From Castellaniella defragrans_A (GTDB taxonomy: Bacteria > Pseudomonadota > Gammaproteobacteria > Burkholderiales > Burkholderiaceae_B): DNA of 64,000 nt. This document shows, piece after piece, positions 16,863 to 25,762 of the stretch. The position numbers and the translations under genes were made by a program. The DNA lies in assembly GCF_040394755.1 (NCBI RefSeq), contig NZ_JBEBRQ010000010.1. One strand, 5' to 3'. Positions within the stretch are counted from its first letter, which is position 1; each line of letters begins with the position of its first letter. The notes below the pieces were generated by a model. The model saw only the letters and a program-made list of their open reading frames with translations, was not told where the DNA came from and did not search any database.

Positions 16863-17265
16863 GGAAACCCTGCTGGCCTTCGATTTCGGCACACGCAGGA
16901 TCGGCGTTGCGCTGGGCAACACCCTGACCGGTCAGGCCCGGCCCTTGCGCATCCTGACGCCCGTCACGCGCGAGCAGCGTTTCGCTCAGGTGGGCGCCCT
17001 GATCGAGGAATGGCGGCCCGACCGGGTGGTGGTCGGCCTGCCGCTGACCCTCGATGGTGGCGAGCAGCCCGCTTCGCGCCAGTCCCGCCGGTTTGCCAAC
17101 CAGCTCCAGGGCCGTTTCGGGGTCGCGGTCGAGCTCGTCGACGAGCGCGGCTCCAGCCTCGAGGCCCAGCAGATCCTGGGCACGCATGCCGCCGACGATG
17201 CGATGGCCGCCTGCGTGATCTTGCAGCGCTACCTGGATGCGCGGACCCTGCCTCCACAGGTATGA
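16855..17265 (+). CDS. ruvX: Putative pre-16S rRNA nuclease / Holliday junction resolvase-like protein
   Basis: A 136-residue RNase H-fold protein (YqgF family) needed for 5'-end maturation of 16S rRNA in bacteria. Motifs: LAFDFGTRRIGVALGN at the start with the first acidic residue, VVGLPLTLDG in the middle, and VDERGSSLEA with the next acidic residues. It overlaps the end of algH by 8 bp, so translation is likely coupled. Confidence 0.93.
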   Translation: MHEETLLAFDFGTRRIGVALGNTLTGQARPLRILTPVTREQRFAQVGALIEEWRPDRVVVGLPLTLDGGEQPASRQSRRFANQLQGRFGVAVELVDERGSSLEAQQILGTHAADDAMAACVILQRYLDARTLPPQV

Positions 17266-17341
17266 TGTGCGGCGTGCCCGGGTGGCTGGGCGATTTTCTG
17301 GAGTGGCCGTGGCGCCGATCCTGTTCTGTGCGCGTGCGTCG

Positions 17342-18043
17342 ATGACGGTTTCCTGGATCGTCGCCGGCCTGTTGACCGAATTGCTGGCGTTTCCCCTGCT
17401 CGGAATCCGTAAGCGGCAGCGCGTCATCCAGGGCTGGTCGCGAATTCTGCTGCGCGTGTGCGGCGTGCGGATGCGGGTCCAGGGGCAGCCCATTCTCGAC
17501 GGTGCGGTGCTCTGGGTCGCCAATCATGTTTCCTGGATCGATATTTTCCTGATCGATGCGGTGCGGCCCACCTCGTTCATCGCCAAGAGCGACATCCGCC
17601 GCTGGCCGGTGATCGGTCTGCTGGTCGCCTGGGCCGGGACTCTGTTCATCGATCGCCGCCAGCGCCATGCGGTGCGCGAGGCGGGGCGGCAGATGCACAA
17701 TTGTTTCGACAGGGGCGATGCCGTGGGCCTGTTTCCCGAAGGCACGACGACCGAAGGGCAGGATGTGCGGCCGTTTCATGCGGGCCTGTTCGAGGCGGCG
17801 GTGCAGTCCGGCGTGCAGGTTCAGCCGATCGCCTTGCGGTTCCTGCAGCACGGGCGGCGCACCGCGCGCTTCGCTTTTGTTGGCGAGCAGACCCTGGTGG
17901 GCAATCTGTGGGTGCTGTTGGGTGCGCGCGGTGTGGTGTGCGAGGTCGAGTTTCTGCCGCCGATCACTGTCGGCGTCGAAGGCGGCCGCGCGGAACTGGC
18001 GCGCCTGGCGCAGCAGGCGATTGCCCATGCGGTGCGCGGGTAG
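17342..18043 (+). CDS. PlsC-family 1-acyl-glycerol-3-phosphate acyltransferase
   Basis: Membrane-associated enzyme that acylates lysophosphatidic acid in phospholipid synthesis, or a related lysolipid substrate. The product is about 233 residues from the ATG at 17342. It has an N-terminal membrane helix (TVSWIVAGLLTELLAFPLLG). The catalytic NHVSWIDIF (HxxxxD type) and the glycerol-phosphate-binding FPEGTTTEG follow. The open frame extends upstream to 17237 over the end of ruvX, and a GTG near 17309 is another possible start. It converges on apaH. Confidence 0.88.
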   Translation: MTVSWIVAGLLTELLAFPLLGIRKRQRVIQGWSRILLRVCGVRMRVQGQPILDGAVLWVANHVSWIDIFLIDAVRPTSFIAKSDIRRWPVIGLLVAWAGTLFIDRRQRHAVREAGRQMHNCFDRGDAVGLFPEGTTTEGQDVRPFHAGLFEAAVQSGVQVQPIALRFLQHGRRTARFAFVGEQTLVGNLWVLLGARGVVCEVEFLPPITVGVEGGRAELARLAQQAIAHAVRG

Positions 18044-18112
18044 TCTCGGATACGGGCCCTGCCGCGCGTCATTGGTGCGCCTTGCCGTGCCGCGGTGGAA
18101 TGCGGGTTCGCC

Positions 18113-18940
18113 TCAGCGGCATTGTGTGCAGGATTGCTGCACGCAATGATGATCGCCCAGGCGCAGGGCCGTGAGCGCGCGGCCCCAGACGCAGCCGGTA
18201 TCCAGGCAGATCCGGCGCTCGTCGATGTGCAGGCCCAGCGTGGACCAGTGACCAAAGACGATCGTCTCGGCATCGGCGTGCGCATCGCGCAGGGCGAACC
18301 AGGGCAGCAGGCCCGAGCTCTGGTCGGGCGCCCCTTTGTGCCGCAGGTCGATGGCGCCGTCGGGCGTGCACATGCGCATGCGCGTCAAGGCATTGACGAT
18401 GACGCGCATGCGGTCGCGGCCGCGTAGCGCGTCGTCCCATTGCCGGGGCTCCTCACCGTATATGTCCGCCATCGCCGTGCGCCAGTCCGGGCCGCGCAAT
18501 GCGGTTTCGATCTCGCCGGCCAGGCGCTCGGCCTGGTCGATACTCCAGGCCGGCAGAATGCCCGCGTGGACCATGAGGTAGCCCGGGACGCGGACCATCA
18601 GGGGCCGATGGCGCAGCCAATCGATGAGCGCGTCGGCGTCGGGCGCCTCGAGGATGTCGTGGAATGTGTCGGACTTTCCGGGCGGGCGCACGCCTGCCGC
18701 CACTGCCAGCAGGTGCAGGTCGTGATTGCCGAGTATGGCCTGGGCGCGGTCGCCCAACGCCATGATCAGGCGCAGCGCGCCCAGGGAGTCGGGGCCCCGG
18801 TTGACCAAGTCGCCCGCGAACCAGTAGCGGGCGTCAGGCGCGGATAGCTCGGGCTGGGCGAGCAGGGCGCGCAATGCCTGCGCGCAGCCTTGCACATCGC
18901 CGATGACCCAGGTCGATCCGCTGGTTTGCTGGATGCTCAT
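18113..18940 (-). CDS. apaH: Bis(5'-nucleosyl)-tetraphosphatase, symmetrical
   Basis: Hydrolyses Ap4A to two ADP and also decaps Np4-capped RNA in bacteria. The 275-residue metallophosphatase has the family's metal motifs: WVIGDVQGC, FAGDLVNRGPDSL and ILGNHDLH. The later FGHWSTLGL and ICLDTGCVWG complete the set. It overlaps the end of lptG by 4 bp (ATGA), suggesting coupled translation. Confidence 0.95.
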   Translation of the reverse strand: MSIQQTSGSTWVIGDVQGCAQALRALLAQPELSAPDARYWFAGDLVNRGPDSLGALRLIMALGDRAQAILGNHDLHLLAVAAGVRPPGKSDTFHDILEAPDADALIDWLRHRPLMVRVPGYLMVHAGILPAWSIDQAERLAGEIETALRGPDWRTAMADIYGEEPRQWDDALRGRDRMRVIVNALTRMRMCTPDGAIDLRHKGAPDQSSGLLPWFALRDAHADAETIVFGHWSTLGLHIDERRICLDTGCVWGRALTALRLGDHHCVQQSCTQCR

Positions 18941-20109
18941 GGCGCCGCCACGCGATGGCGCTGGATGCGTCTGGCCAGCGCATGGCGGTGTTCCATGGCG
19001 ACGATGGCGGCGAGGGCCAGCCCCAGGCTGAACAGGTTGGGGACCAGCGCCGTCGTCCAGGGCGGCCAGTTGCCGAGCATACCGGCATTGAGGGCCAGCT
19101 GGTTGAGCATGAAGAAACCGACCCCGAGGATGATGCCCGCGAAGACCTTGGGGCCGACGCCGCCCCGGCGCGTCTGCATGAATCCGATCGGCGCCGCGAT
19201 GGTGATCATGACGAGCAGCGTGAACGGATAGGCGATCTTGCGCCAGAGCGCAACCACCTGGCGTTCGGTTTGCAGGTGGTTTCTTTCCAGGTAGTCGATG
19301 TAGTCGATGAGATCCGCGATGGACATCCGTTCGGGCGTCAGGACGCGGGCGATCAGGCGTTCGGGAGTCAGCGAAGTCTCGATGGACAGTTCGGGCTGGT
19401 GGTGGACGCTCGCCAGGGGTGTTTCGAGCGCGCGGGCGTTGGCCAGTGCCTCGGTGGCGCGTGGATCGATGCGGGTTTCGGTGACGTTGCGCAGGATCAG
19501 GTTGCTGCCGCTGAATTCTCCGGTCTTGGCTTCGATGACGTTGTTCAATGCCTGGTCCCGGCTTCCCAACTCGTAGAGGGTGATGCCCTCGACCGAGCCT
19601 TTGCCTGTCAGCTGGCGGATGTTGATGACGCGGGTGGCGCCCTCGTCGTCGAATTCCTTGAACCAATAGCCGCTTTCGAGGCGGCCGCCGTCGGCGCGTC
19701 CCAGCAGGGCCAGGCGCGATTCGCTGCCGCGCAGTTCGGCCGCGGGGGTGATGAATTCGGAGAGCACGAAGGCGCCGAGCACCAGTGGAATGGTGAGGAT
19801 CCACAGCGAGCCGAGCAGTTTCATGCCACTGACGCCGGCGCAGCGCAGGATGGTCAGTTCGTTGCGCTGGGCCAGGCCCGCGAGGGCCAGGACCGCGCCG
19901 ATCAGCAGGCCGATGGGCAGCAGTTCGTAGAGGTGCGTGGGCAGGTTGAGGAGCTGGAGGTAGAACAGATTCAGCAGGGTCAGGCGGGTACCGACTTTGT
20001 CCAGGCCTTCGATGAGCGCAAAGAAAACGAACAGTCCCACCAGCGCCATCAGCACCACGGCGGTGGAGCGGTAGATTTCAAGGGCGAGGTACCGGCGGGC
20101 GGTGCGCAT
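18937..20109 (-). CDS. lptG: LPS export ABC transporter permease LptG
   Basis: Inner-membrane subunit of the LptB2FG machine that extracts lipopolysaccharide. The 390-residue protein begins RTARRYLALEIYRSTAVVLMAL. Three N-terminal membrane segments are followed by a periplasmic beta-jellyroll domain (about 130-260), then three more segments including YPFTLLVMITIAAPIGFMQT. Its usual partner lptF is not adjacent: upstream lies only a 169-bp gap with a dispersed repeat and then mtgA. Confidence 0.92.
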   Translation of the reverse strand: MRTARRYLALEIYRSTAVVLMALVGLFVFFALIEGLDKVGTRLTLLNLFYLQLLNLPTHLYELLPIGLLIGAVLALAGLAQRNELTILRCAGVSGMKLLGSLWILTIPLVLGAFVLSEFITPAAELRGSESRLALLGRADGGRLESGYWFKEFDDEGATRVINIRQLTGKGSVEGITLYELGSRDQALNNVIEAKTGEFSGSNLILRNVTETRIDPRATEALANARALETPLASVHHQPELSIETSLTPERLIARVLTPERMSIADLIDYIDYLERNHLQTERQVVALWRKIAYPFTLLVMITIAAPIGFMQTRRGGVGPKVFAGIILGVGFFMLNQLALNAGMLGNWPPWTTALVPNLFSLGLALAAIVAMEHRHALARRIQRHRVAAP

Positions 20110-20189
20110 GGGGGATCGGATGACGGGGGTGTTTGAAACCTCTCATAGTACCGCGAACTGTATGTGGGTGATGGAGGTTCTCTGTTTGT

Positions 20190-20243
20190 GTTTTTTTGGG
20201 AGAGCTCGCGGCCGGCGCCCCCCTGGGCGCCGGCCGCCTATGA
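20190..20243. repeat. Dispersed GGCGCC repeat (family R1), copy 2
   Basis: The fullest copy. A T-run (20191-20197) and GGGAGAGCTCGCG precede a perfect 11-bp stem, GGCCGGCGCCC (20210-20220) and GGGCGCCGGCC (20225-20235), around a CCCT loop. GCCTATGAAA follows. Copy 3 at 54.6 kb shares the T-run, GAGCTCGC and the right arm. It lies in the 169-bp gap between lptG and mtgA, which holds no gene. The T-run precedes rather than follows the hairpin on the plus strand, so it does not look like an ordinary terminator for either direction. Confidence 0.75.
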
Positions 20244-20278
20244 AACAAGAACCCGATCCCCCCACAGGCAAGCCCCGA

Positions 20279-20995
20279 TCAGGGAATGTCCACCTGCCGC
20301 ATCCGGGCCTGGATCGTGCCGATCCGGCCGCGCAGGTAAGGGGTGACGCCGTGGGTGTCGTAGTAGGCGGGGTTGGGCAGCATGGCGGCCAGCCGCGCCG
20401 CCTGCGCGCTCGAGAGGCGGGCGGCGTCGGTGCGGTAGTAATGCCGTGCGGCGGCCTGTGCGCCGAAGGTGCCGCGGCCCCATTGGGCGATGTTCAGGTA
20501 GAGTTCGAGGATGCGGTTCTTGCTCATGACCGCCTCGATCATGTAGGCGAGGATGAGTTCCTGGGCCTTGCGCAGGTAGCTGCGCTCGTTCGACAGGAAC
20601 AGGTTCTTGGCGACCTGTTGGGTGATGGTCGATCCTCCGCGGCGCCGGTCCCGCCCCTGGTCGGCCTGCCGCTGGTTGTATCGCCAGGCATTGCGGATGG
20701 CGTCCCATTCGACGCCGTCGTGTTCGGTGAAGCCGGTGTCCTCCGAGGCGATCACCGCGCGCTTCAGGTGTGCGCTGATGTCTGCGTAGGGCACCCATTG
20801 GTAGTCCAGCGTCGCCCCGGGGTCCTCGGCTTGCAGTGTTCGCAGGGTCTGGCGCATGACAGGGGTGTATCCCGGGTCGCGAAAATTGAACCAGATGACC
20901 AGGGCGAACAGCCCGAGCTGGTACAGCAGCAGCGCCAGCACGCCCACCAGGCAGGCTCCCAGGATCAGGCGGCGGGCGGGGCGAAGGCGCGTCAT
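20279..20995 (-). CDS. mtgA: Monofunctional biosynthetic peptidoglycan transglycosylase
   Basis: GT51 enzyme that polymerises lipid II into glycan strands without crosslinking them. The 238-residue protein has an N-terminal membrane anchor (about 10-36). The catalytic Glu is at about 85 in AVIASEDTGFTEHDGVEW, followed by RRGGSTITQQVAKNLFLS and KNRILELYLNIAQWG. Its ATG overlaps the stop of the TonB-like gene. Confidence 0.95.
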   Translation of the reverse strand: MTRLRPARRLILGACLVGVLALLLYQLGLFALVIWFNFRDPGYTPVMRQTLRTLQAEDPGATLDYQWVPYADISAHLKRAVIASEDTGFTEHDGVEWDAIRNAWRYNQRQADQGRDRRRGGSTITQQVAKNLFLSNERSYLRKAQELILAYMIEAVMSKNRILELYLNIAQWGRGTFGAQAAARHYYRTDAARLSSAQAARLAAMLPNPAYYDTHGVTPYLRGRIGTIQARMRQVDIP

Positions 20996-21873
20996 GGGTC
21001 GTCCATGTCCAGCCCGTCGCGGGTGAAATGCCAGGTGCGCGTGATGACCAGGCTGTCGCCCTGCGCGGCGAGCGCGGCGGGCAGCGGCTCGAAGGGCGCG
21101 GCCAGCTCGACGATGCGCCGCGCCGCGCTGTTGAGGATCGGGTGCGGCGATGGCCGATCGATCTCGACATGCTCCAGGCTGCCGTCGCGGCGGATGTAGA
21201 CCGTCAATTGCAGGCTGCCGTAGATCCTGCCGCGCGCTTCGGGTGGATAGTGTTCGGTGCCGATGAGTTCGATGCGCTCGCGCCAGGCCTCGACATATTG
21301 AGCGTAGTCCACGGCCTGTGTGGCGGGCGCCGTGTAGATGCGGTGGGGCTGCGCGTTGTAGTGCTCGATGCGCGCCTTGAGGGCGGCGATCCGGGCATTG
21401 AGCACGAGGCTGTCCTGGTCGCGGTTTTCGTTGCCGGGGTCCTGGCGGGCGCCTAGCAGTTCGGGACGGCGCTGCGGCGCGGCCACTCGATCGGGCGACT
21501 TCAGGCGGGCGAGCAGCGCCTGCTGCTCGGCCTCGAGCTCGGCCTGCCGCCGCCGCATGGCTTCGAGGACGATTTCGTCGGCGGATAGATCCGTGGTGCG
21601 CGGCAGGGGGCTGGCGGCCAGCCCGGCGGCCTGGTCGCCGCCGCCGTCCAGGGATTGCTGGGCAAGCGCCTGCGGTCGCAGCGGATCGGTGTCGCTGCGC
21701 GCATTGACCAGGGTGACCTCGAGTGTCGATGTCACGGGCGGTGCGGCAGGCGGCGCCGCGAAACGCCAGGCGATCAGCGCGCCATGCAGGCAGGCCGATA
21801 CTGCGAGTGCCGCAGCCAGCCGGCTCCTGCCTTCGCGCGGGGCTTGCAGCAGTTGCAGGGCGAGCGTGCCCAT
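20992..21873 (-). CDS. TonB-like energy-transducer C-terminal domain protein
   Basis: A 293-residue protein with one N-terminal membrane helix (about 23-38, AAALAVSACLHGALIAW). A long charged/helical linker with a Gln/Glu/Arg-rich coiled-coil stretch (about 100-125) follows. The C-terminal domain resembles TonB: YPPEARGRIYGSLQLTVYIR and VEIDRPSPHPILNSAARRIV. No ExbB/ExbD genes and no TonB receptor are nearby, so whether it energises outer-membrane import or has a structural role is open. It sits 4 bp after the RNase gene and overlaps mtgA. Confidence 0.8.
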   Translation of the reverse strand: MGTLALQLLQAPREGRSRLAAALAVSACLHGALIAWRFAAPPAAPPVTSTLEVTLVNARSDTDPLRPQALAQQSLDGGGDQAAGLAASPLPRTTDLSADEIVLEAMRRRQAELEAEQQALLARLKSPDRVAAPQRRPELLGARQDPGNENRDQDSLVLNARIAALKARIEHYNAQPHRIYTAPATQAVDYAQYVEAWRERIELIGTEHYPPEARGRIYGSLQLTVYIRRDGSLEHVEIDRPSPHPILNSAARRIVELAAPFEPLPAALAAQGDSLVITRTWHFTRDGLDMDDP

Positions 21874-21877
21874 GGCG

Positions 21878-23758
21878 TTATGACGCCTCGCGCAGCCGGC
21901 AGTCGATGTCGAGGGCGAGCTCGTCATAGCCGAGGATATCGAGGGTGACCTCGTGGCCCCGCTCGAATTCCGGCAGGCCGTTGATCCGCGTCACGAAGGG
22001 CGCGCAGGTCAGGCGTACGAGGTTTTCGCGCAGGACGCAGGCCCGGACTTCGCGCAGGCCCTGTTGCTGCAGCCAGCGGATGCACCAGTAGCGCTCCATG
22101 GACGACTGGAAGTCGCCCCACAGCGTGTACTGGGAATCGAAGGCGCCGATGATCGCGTACAGGTCGGCGTCCTTGGGCCGGAACGGGGCGACCAGCCGTG
22201 CCGAGACGCCATGCTCGGCGGCGGCGATGATCTGGCCCTGGTTGATCAGGTCGACGTAGCGCCGCAGTGGCGAGGTGGACCAGATGTATTGGGGCACGGC
22301 GATGGCCTCGTGCGGCAGGGCTTGTGTCGACATGCGCACGCGTCCGCCCTGTTGCGAGCGATAGATCCCCGGCACGCCGTGCCGGGCCAGCAGACCGCCC
22401 CACTGGCTGTTGGCGAGAATCATGTACTCGGCCACCAGGCGGTCCAGCGGCGCGTTGCGCCGGCGCGGGATCAGCCGGACGATGGATGCCGGGTCGTCGG
22501 CCGGCCCTTCGAGTTCGAAACTGTATTCGACGCGGTCGTTGTTTTCGGGCTTGCCGCGGATTTCGTCGCGGCGCGCGCACAGGCGCTGCGCAAATTGCCA
22601 CAAGGGCCGCAGCCAGTGGCCGTAGGGCAGTGGCGCCTCGGGGTCGGCCAGAGCCTCCTCGGTGACGGCGGCGTCGAGTTGGTCATGGCGCAGGTTGCCC
22701 GCGACCTGGATGCGTTCGAGGCGGGTTTCGGTCGCCAGGATTTCGCCCGTGTCGCGCCGGCCCGTGACGTACAGCGACAGGGTGGGGCGCGGCTGGCCTT
22801 CGTTCAGCGAAAAGGCGGTGATGAGTTCGGCGGGCAGCATGGGGATCTTCTGGCCCGGCATGTAGACGGTGGACATGCGGCTGCGCGCCATGGCGTCGAA
22901 TTCGCTGTCGCGCGCCACCGCCAGGGCGGGGACGGCGATGTGGATGCCGACGCGGATGGTGTGCTCATCGGGCAGCGTGACCGACAGGGCATCGTCGATC
23001 TCGGTCGTGCTCGAGTCGTCCATCGAGTAGGCCTCGACGTCGGCCGGCGGCAGGTCGGCGCAGTAGTCGCCCACCTCGACGGGGGGCCAGGCCGTGCCTT
23101 TGGGAAAATGCTGCGACAGGAAGCGATGGCGCAGCAAGGCCAGTGTGTGCGGCCAGACGCCCAGCGACAGCAGCAGTTTTTCGGGCGGGACGCCCAGCTG
23201 CTGCACAGCGGCGTCGAACGCCTTCCACTCGGGGGAGTTCTTGTCCGGGCGGTCGAGAAAGCCGGGTGCGGCCTCGCGCAGGGCGTCGGGCAGGTTGCCC
23301 GCGACCAGCGCGTCGGTCCATTGCTGCTGCAGCTCGGCTTGCAGGCGTTTTTTCTCGATGGCGGCGAGGGCCGCCTTGAGGATGTCGGGCGGCGCGGGCC
23401 GGTAGACGCCGCGCCCGCGCCGGTGGAAATAGGCGGGCGCGGCGCCGAGCGCCATGATCAGCGCGGCTTTTTCCACCGCGCCGGGCGGATGGCCGAAATA
23501 GTCCTCGGCGAGGGCGGCCGACTCGAATTCATCCTGGGGCGCGCACTCCCACAGGAAGTCGATGTCCAGCGTCTGGGCGAGGGCCTGGGCCTGATCGAGC
23601 AGGGCGTCGGGGGCCGGCTGCTCGAATTCGAACAGCACGGTGTTGCGCTTGATCTTGCTGCGCTTGCCGGAGGCCGATTCGACCTGCAGGGACGCGTCGG
23701 CTTCGGAAAAAATGGTTTCGGCTTTCAGTTTGCCGCTGTCTTCGTATAGAACGTGCAT
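21878..23758 (-). CDS. RNase II/RNase R-family exoribonuclease
   Basis: A 626-residue 3'-5' exoribonuclease of the RNB family. The catalytic acidic cluster is seen in SMDDSSTTEIDDALSVTL, followed by RVGIHIAVPALAV and STVYMPGQKIPMLPAELI. Near the C-terminus come STSPLRRYVDLINQ and ERYWCIRWLQQQG. It is shorter than E. coli RNase R and close to RNase II in length. It is first in a tight run with the TonB-like gene and mtgA. Confidence 0.92.
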   Translation of the reverse strand: MHVLYEDSGKLKAETIFSEADASLQVESASGKRSKIKRNTVLFEFEQPAPDALLDQAQALAQTLDIDFLWECAPQDEFESAALAEDYFGHPPGAVEKAALIMALGAAPAYFHRRGRGVYRPAPPDILKAALAAIEKKRLQAELQQQWTDALVAGNLPDALREAAPGFLDRPDKNSPEWKAFDAAVQQLGVPPEKLLLSLGVWPHTLALLRHRFLSQHFPKGTAWPPVEVGDYCADLPPADVEAYSMDDSSTTEIDDALSVTLPDEHTIRVGIHIAVPALAVARDSEFDAMARSRMSTVYMPGQKIPMLPAELITAFSLNEGQPRPTLSLYVTGRRDTGEILATETRLERIQVAGNLRHDQLDAAVTEEALADPEAPLPYGHWLRPLWQFAQRLCARRDEIRGKPENNDRVEYSFELEGPADDPASIVRLIPRRRNAPLDRLVAEYMILANSQWGGLLARHGVPGIYRSQQGGRVRMSTQALPHEAIAVPQYIWSTSPLRRYVDLINQGQIIAAAEHGVSARLVAPFRPKDADLYAIIGAFDSQYTLWGDFQSSMERYWCIRWLQQQGLREVRACVLRENLVRLTCAPFVTRINGLPEFERGHEVTLDILGYDELALDIDCRLREAS

Positions 23759-23795
23759 GATGAATGGGTTGGGTGGTGAGACTGGCTGCGGGCGC

Positions 23796-25169
23796 TCAGG
23801 GCGCCCTGCCCGCCAGCGCGTCCAGCAGTTTCTCGTGGATGCCGCCAAAGCTGCCGTTGCTCATGACCAGGATGTGATCCCCGGGATGGGCCGCCGCGCA
23901 TACCGCACCTACCAGGGCGTCCAGGTCCGAGCCCGTCCAGGCGCGCGCGCCCAGGGGCGCCAGGACCTCGGCGGGATTCCAGCCCAGGGCATGACGGCCC
24001 TCGGCCGCGCCGTGGCAGAACACCAGGTCGGCCTGCGCCAGCGCCTCGGGCAGGCGGGCGGCCATGGCGCCCAGTTTCATGGTGTTCGAGCGCGGCTCGA
24101 TCACGGCCAGGATGCGGGCGGCGGGTCCGATGCGCCGGCGCAGGCCATCGATGGTGGTGGCGATGGCGCTGGGGTGGTGGGCGAAATCGTCGTAGACATG
24201 CACGCCGCGCGCCTCGCCCCGGTGTTCGAGGCGGCGGCGCACGCCCTGGAATGCGCACAGCGCCCGCAGGCCGTCCTCGGGTGCAATGCCGGCATGGCAG
24301 GCGGCTGCCAGGGCGGCAAGCGCGTTGGCTTGATTGTGCGTGCCGCTCAGGCCCCAGTCGAGGACACCGATGTCCCGGCCCTGGTGGCGCACGCGGCAGC
24401 GCCCGGCGCCGTCGCCCTCGGCCTGCCATTCGCCTGCGGCGCCGAAGGTTTCCACGGGCGTCCAGCAGCCGCGCGCCAGCACCCGGTCCAGCGCCGGGGC
24501 GTCCGCCGGCCGGATGATCGACCCGCTGGCCGGGATGGTGCGGACCAGGTGGTGGAACTGGGTTTCGATGGCGGCAAGGTCGGGAAAGATGTCCGCGTGG
24601 TCGTATTCGAGGTTGTTGAGAATGGCGGTGCGCGGGCGGTAGTGGACGAATTTCGAACGCTTGTCGAAGAACGCCGTGTCGTATTCGTCGGCCTCGATGA
24701 CGAAGTGCCGTGCCGCCGGGTCGAAGCGCGCCGAGACCTCCAGATCAGGCGCCACACCGCCGATCAGGAAGCTGACAGGATGCCCGGCATGGCGGAATAT
24801 CCAGGCGAGCATCGAGCTGGTGGTGGTCTTGCCGTGGGTGCCGGCCACGGCCAGCACGTGCCGGCCGGGCAGGATGTGATCCGCGAGCCATTGCGGCCCC
24901 GAGGTATAGGGCAGGCCGCGATCGAGGATGGCCTCCATCAATGGATTGCCCCGCGAAACGACGTTGCCCACGATGTACAGGTCGGCGCCCAGCGCGAGCT
25001 GCCCGGCCTCGAACCCCTCGACCAGTTCGATGCCCTGTTCGCGCAGCTGCGTGCTCATGGGCGGGTAGACGCCGGCATCGCAGCCCGTGACCGTATGGCC
25101 GGCCGCGCGCGCGATCAGCGCCAGACCGCCCATGAATGTGCCGCAGATTCCCAGTATATGTATGTGCAT
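23796..25169 (-). CDS. mpl: UDP-N-acetylmuramate:L-alanyl-gamma-D-glutamyl-meso-diaminopimelate ligase
   Basis: Recycles the murein tripeptide by ligating it to UDP-MurNAc. The 457-residue Mur-ligase has MHIHILGICGTFMGGLALIA at the N-terminus, the P-loop AGTHGKTTTSSML (about 110-122), EADEYDTAFFDKRSKF, and YDDFAHHPSAI. The central EYDTAFFDKRSKF distinguishes Mpl from MurC. It is divergent from the TlpA-like gene across about 77 bp. Together with AnmK, Slt and MltD it completes a recycling theme. Confidence 0.95.
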   Translation of the reverse strand: MHIHILGICGTFMGGLALIARAAGHTVTGCDAGVYPPMSTQLREQGIELVEGFEAGQLALGADLYIVGNVVSRGNPLMEAILDRGLPYTSGPQWLADHILPGRHVLAVAGTHGKTTTSSMLAWIFRHAGHPVSFLIGGVAPDLEVSARFDPAARHFVIEADEYDTAFFDKRSKFVHYRPRTAILNNLEYDHADIFPDLAAIETQFHHLVRTIPASGSIIRPADAPALDRVLARGCWTPVETFGAAGEWQAEGDGAGRCRVRHQGRDIGVLDWGLSGTHNQANALAALAAACHAGIAPEDGLRALCAFQGVRRRLEHRGEARGVHVYDDFAHHPSAIATTIDGLRRRIGPAARILAVIEPRSNTMKLGAMAARLPEALAQADLVFCHGAAEGRHALGWNPAEVLAPLGARAWTGSDLDALVGAVCAAAHPGDHILVMSNGSFGGIHEKLLDALAGRAP

Positions 25170-25246
25170 CGCGATCCTCCGGCCTGTATTGTAGGGCCCA
25201 ATGCTATGATGCTCGACGTAGCAGCGTATTTTCGACAGGTGATGAC

Positions 25247-25762
25247 GTGAGCGGCAGGCGGGAATTCTTGCAGAGGGCGGGCGGTCTGGTTCTGGGCGCC
25301 GGCCTGGCCGGTCTCGGTGCGCCTTCGGCGGCCTCGGTCCTGCCCGTGGATCCGTTCTTTGGACGCTCGTTCGAGGGCCTGGATGGCCAGACGTTCGAGC
25401 TGTCATCGCTGATCGGGCGGCCGGTCCTGGCCAATTTCTGGGCGAGCTGGTGCGCGCCCTGTGTGCGCGAGATGCCCGATCTCGATGCGCTCCATCACGC
25501 CCATCCCGATGTCGCCTTCCTCGGGCTGGCGATCGATACCCGGACCAACGTCGAACGCTTTGTGCAAAAGGTGTCGGTTTCGTATCCGGTGCTGCTCACC
25601 GGCACTCAGGGCATTCCCCTGATGCGCGACCTGGGCAACAAAGGGGGCGGCTTGCCGTTCACGGCCTTGTTCGACGCCCAGGGCCGTTCCGCCGGCGTCA
25701 TCCTGGGCGAGGTCGATCCGGCCGACATCCGCCGTCGGCTCGGCGAATTGCTTCAGGCCTGA
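25247..25762 (+). CDS. TlpA-like thioredoxin-fold protein with a Tat signal
   Basis: A 171-residue periplasmic thioredoxin-like protein. The active site is WCAPC with cysteines at about 69 and 72, followed by VREMPDL; GGGLPFTALFDAQG carries the cis-Pro. The start is taken as GTG at 25247, preceded by AGGTGA. This yields the N-terminus SGRREFLQRAGGLVLGAG, a twin-arginine signal ending near APSAAS. Family members reduce disulfides for cytochrome c maturation or copper-site assembly. No ccm genes are nearby. Confidence 0.88.
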   Translation: MSGRREFLQRAGGLVLGAGLAGLGAPSAASVLPVDPFFGRSFEGLDGQTFELSSLIGRPVLANFWASWCAPCVREMPDLDALHHAHPDVAFLGLAIDTRTNVERFVQKVSVSYPVLLTGTQGIPLMRDLGNKGGGLPFTALFDAQGRSAGVILGEVDPADIRRRLGELLQA

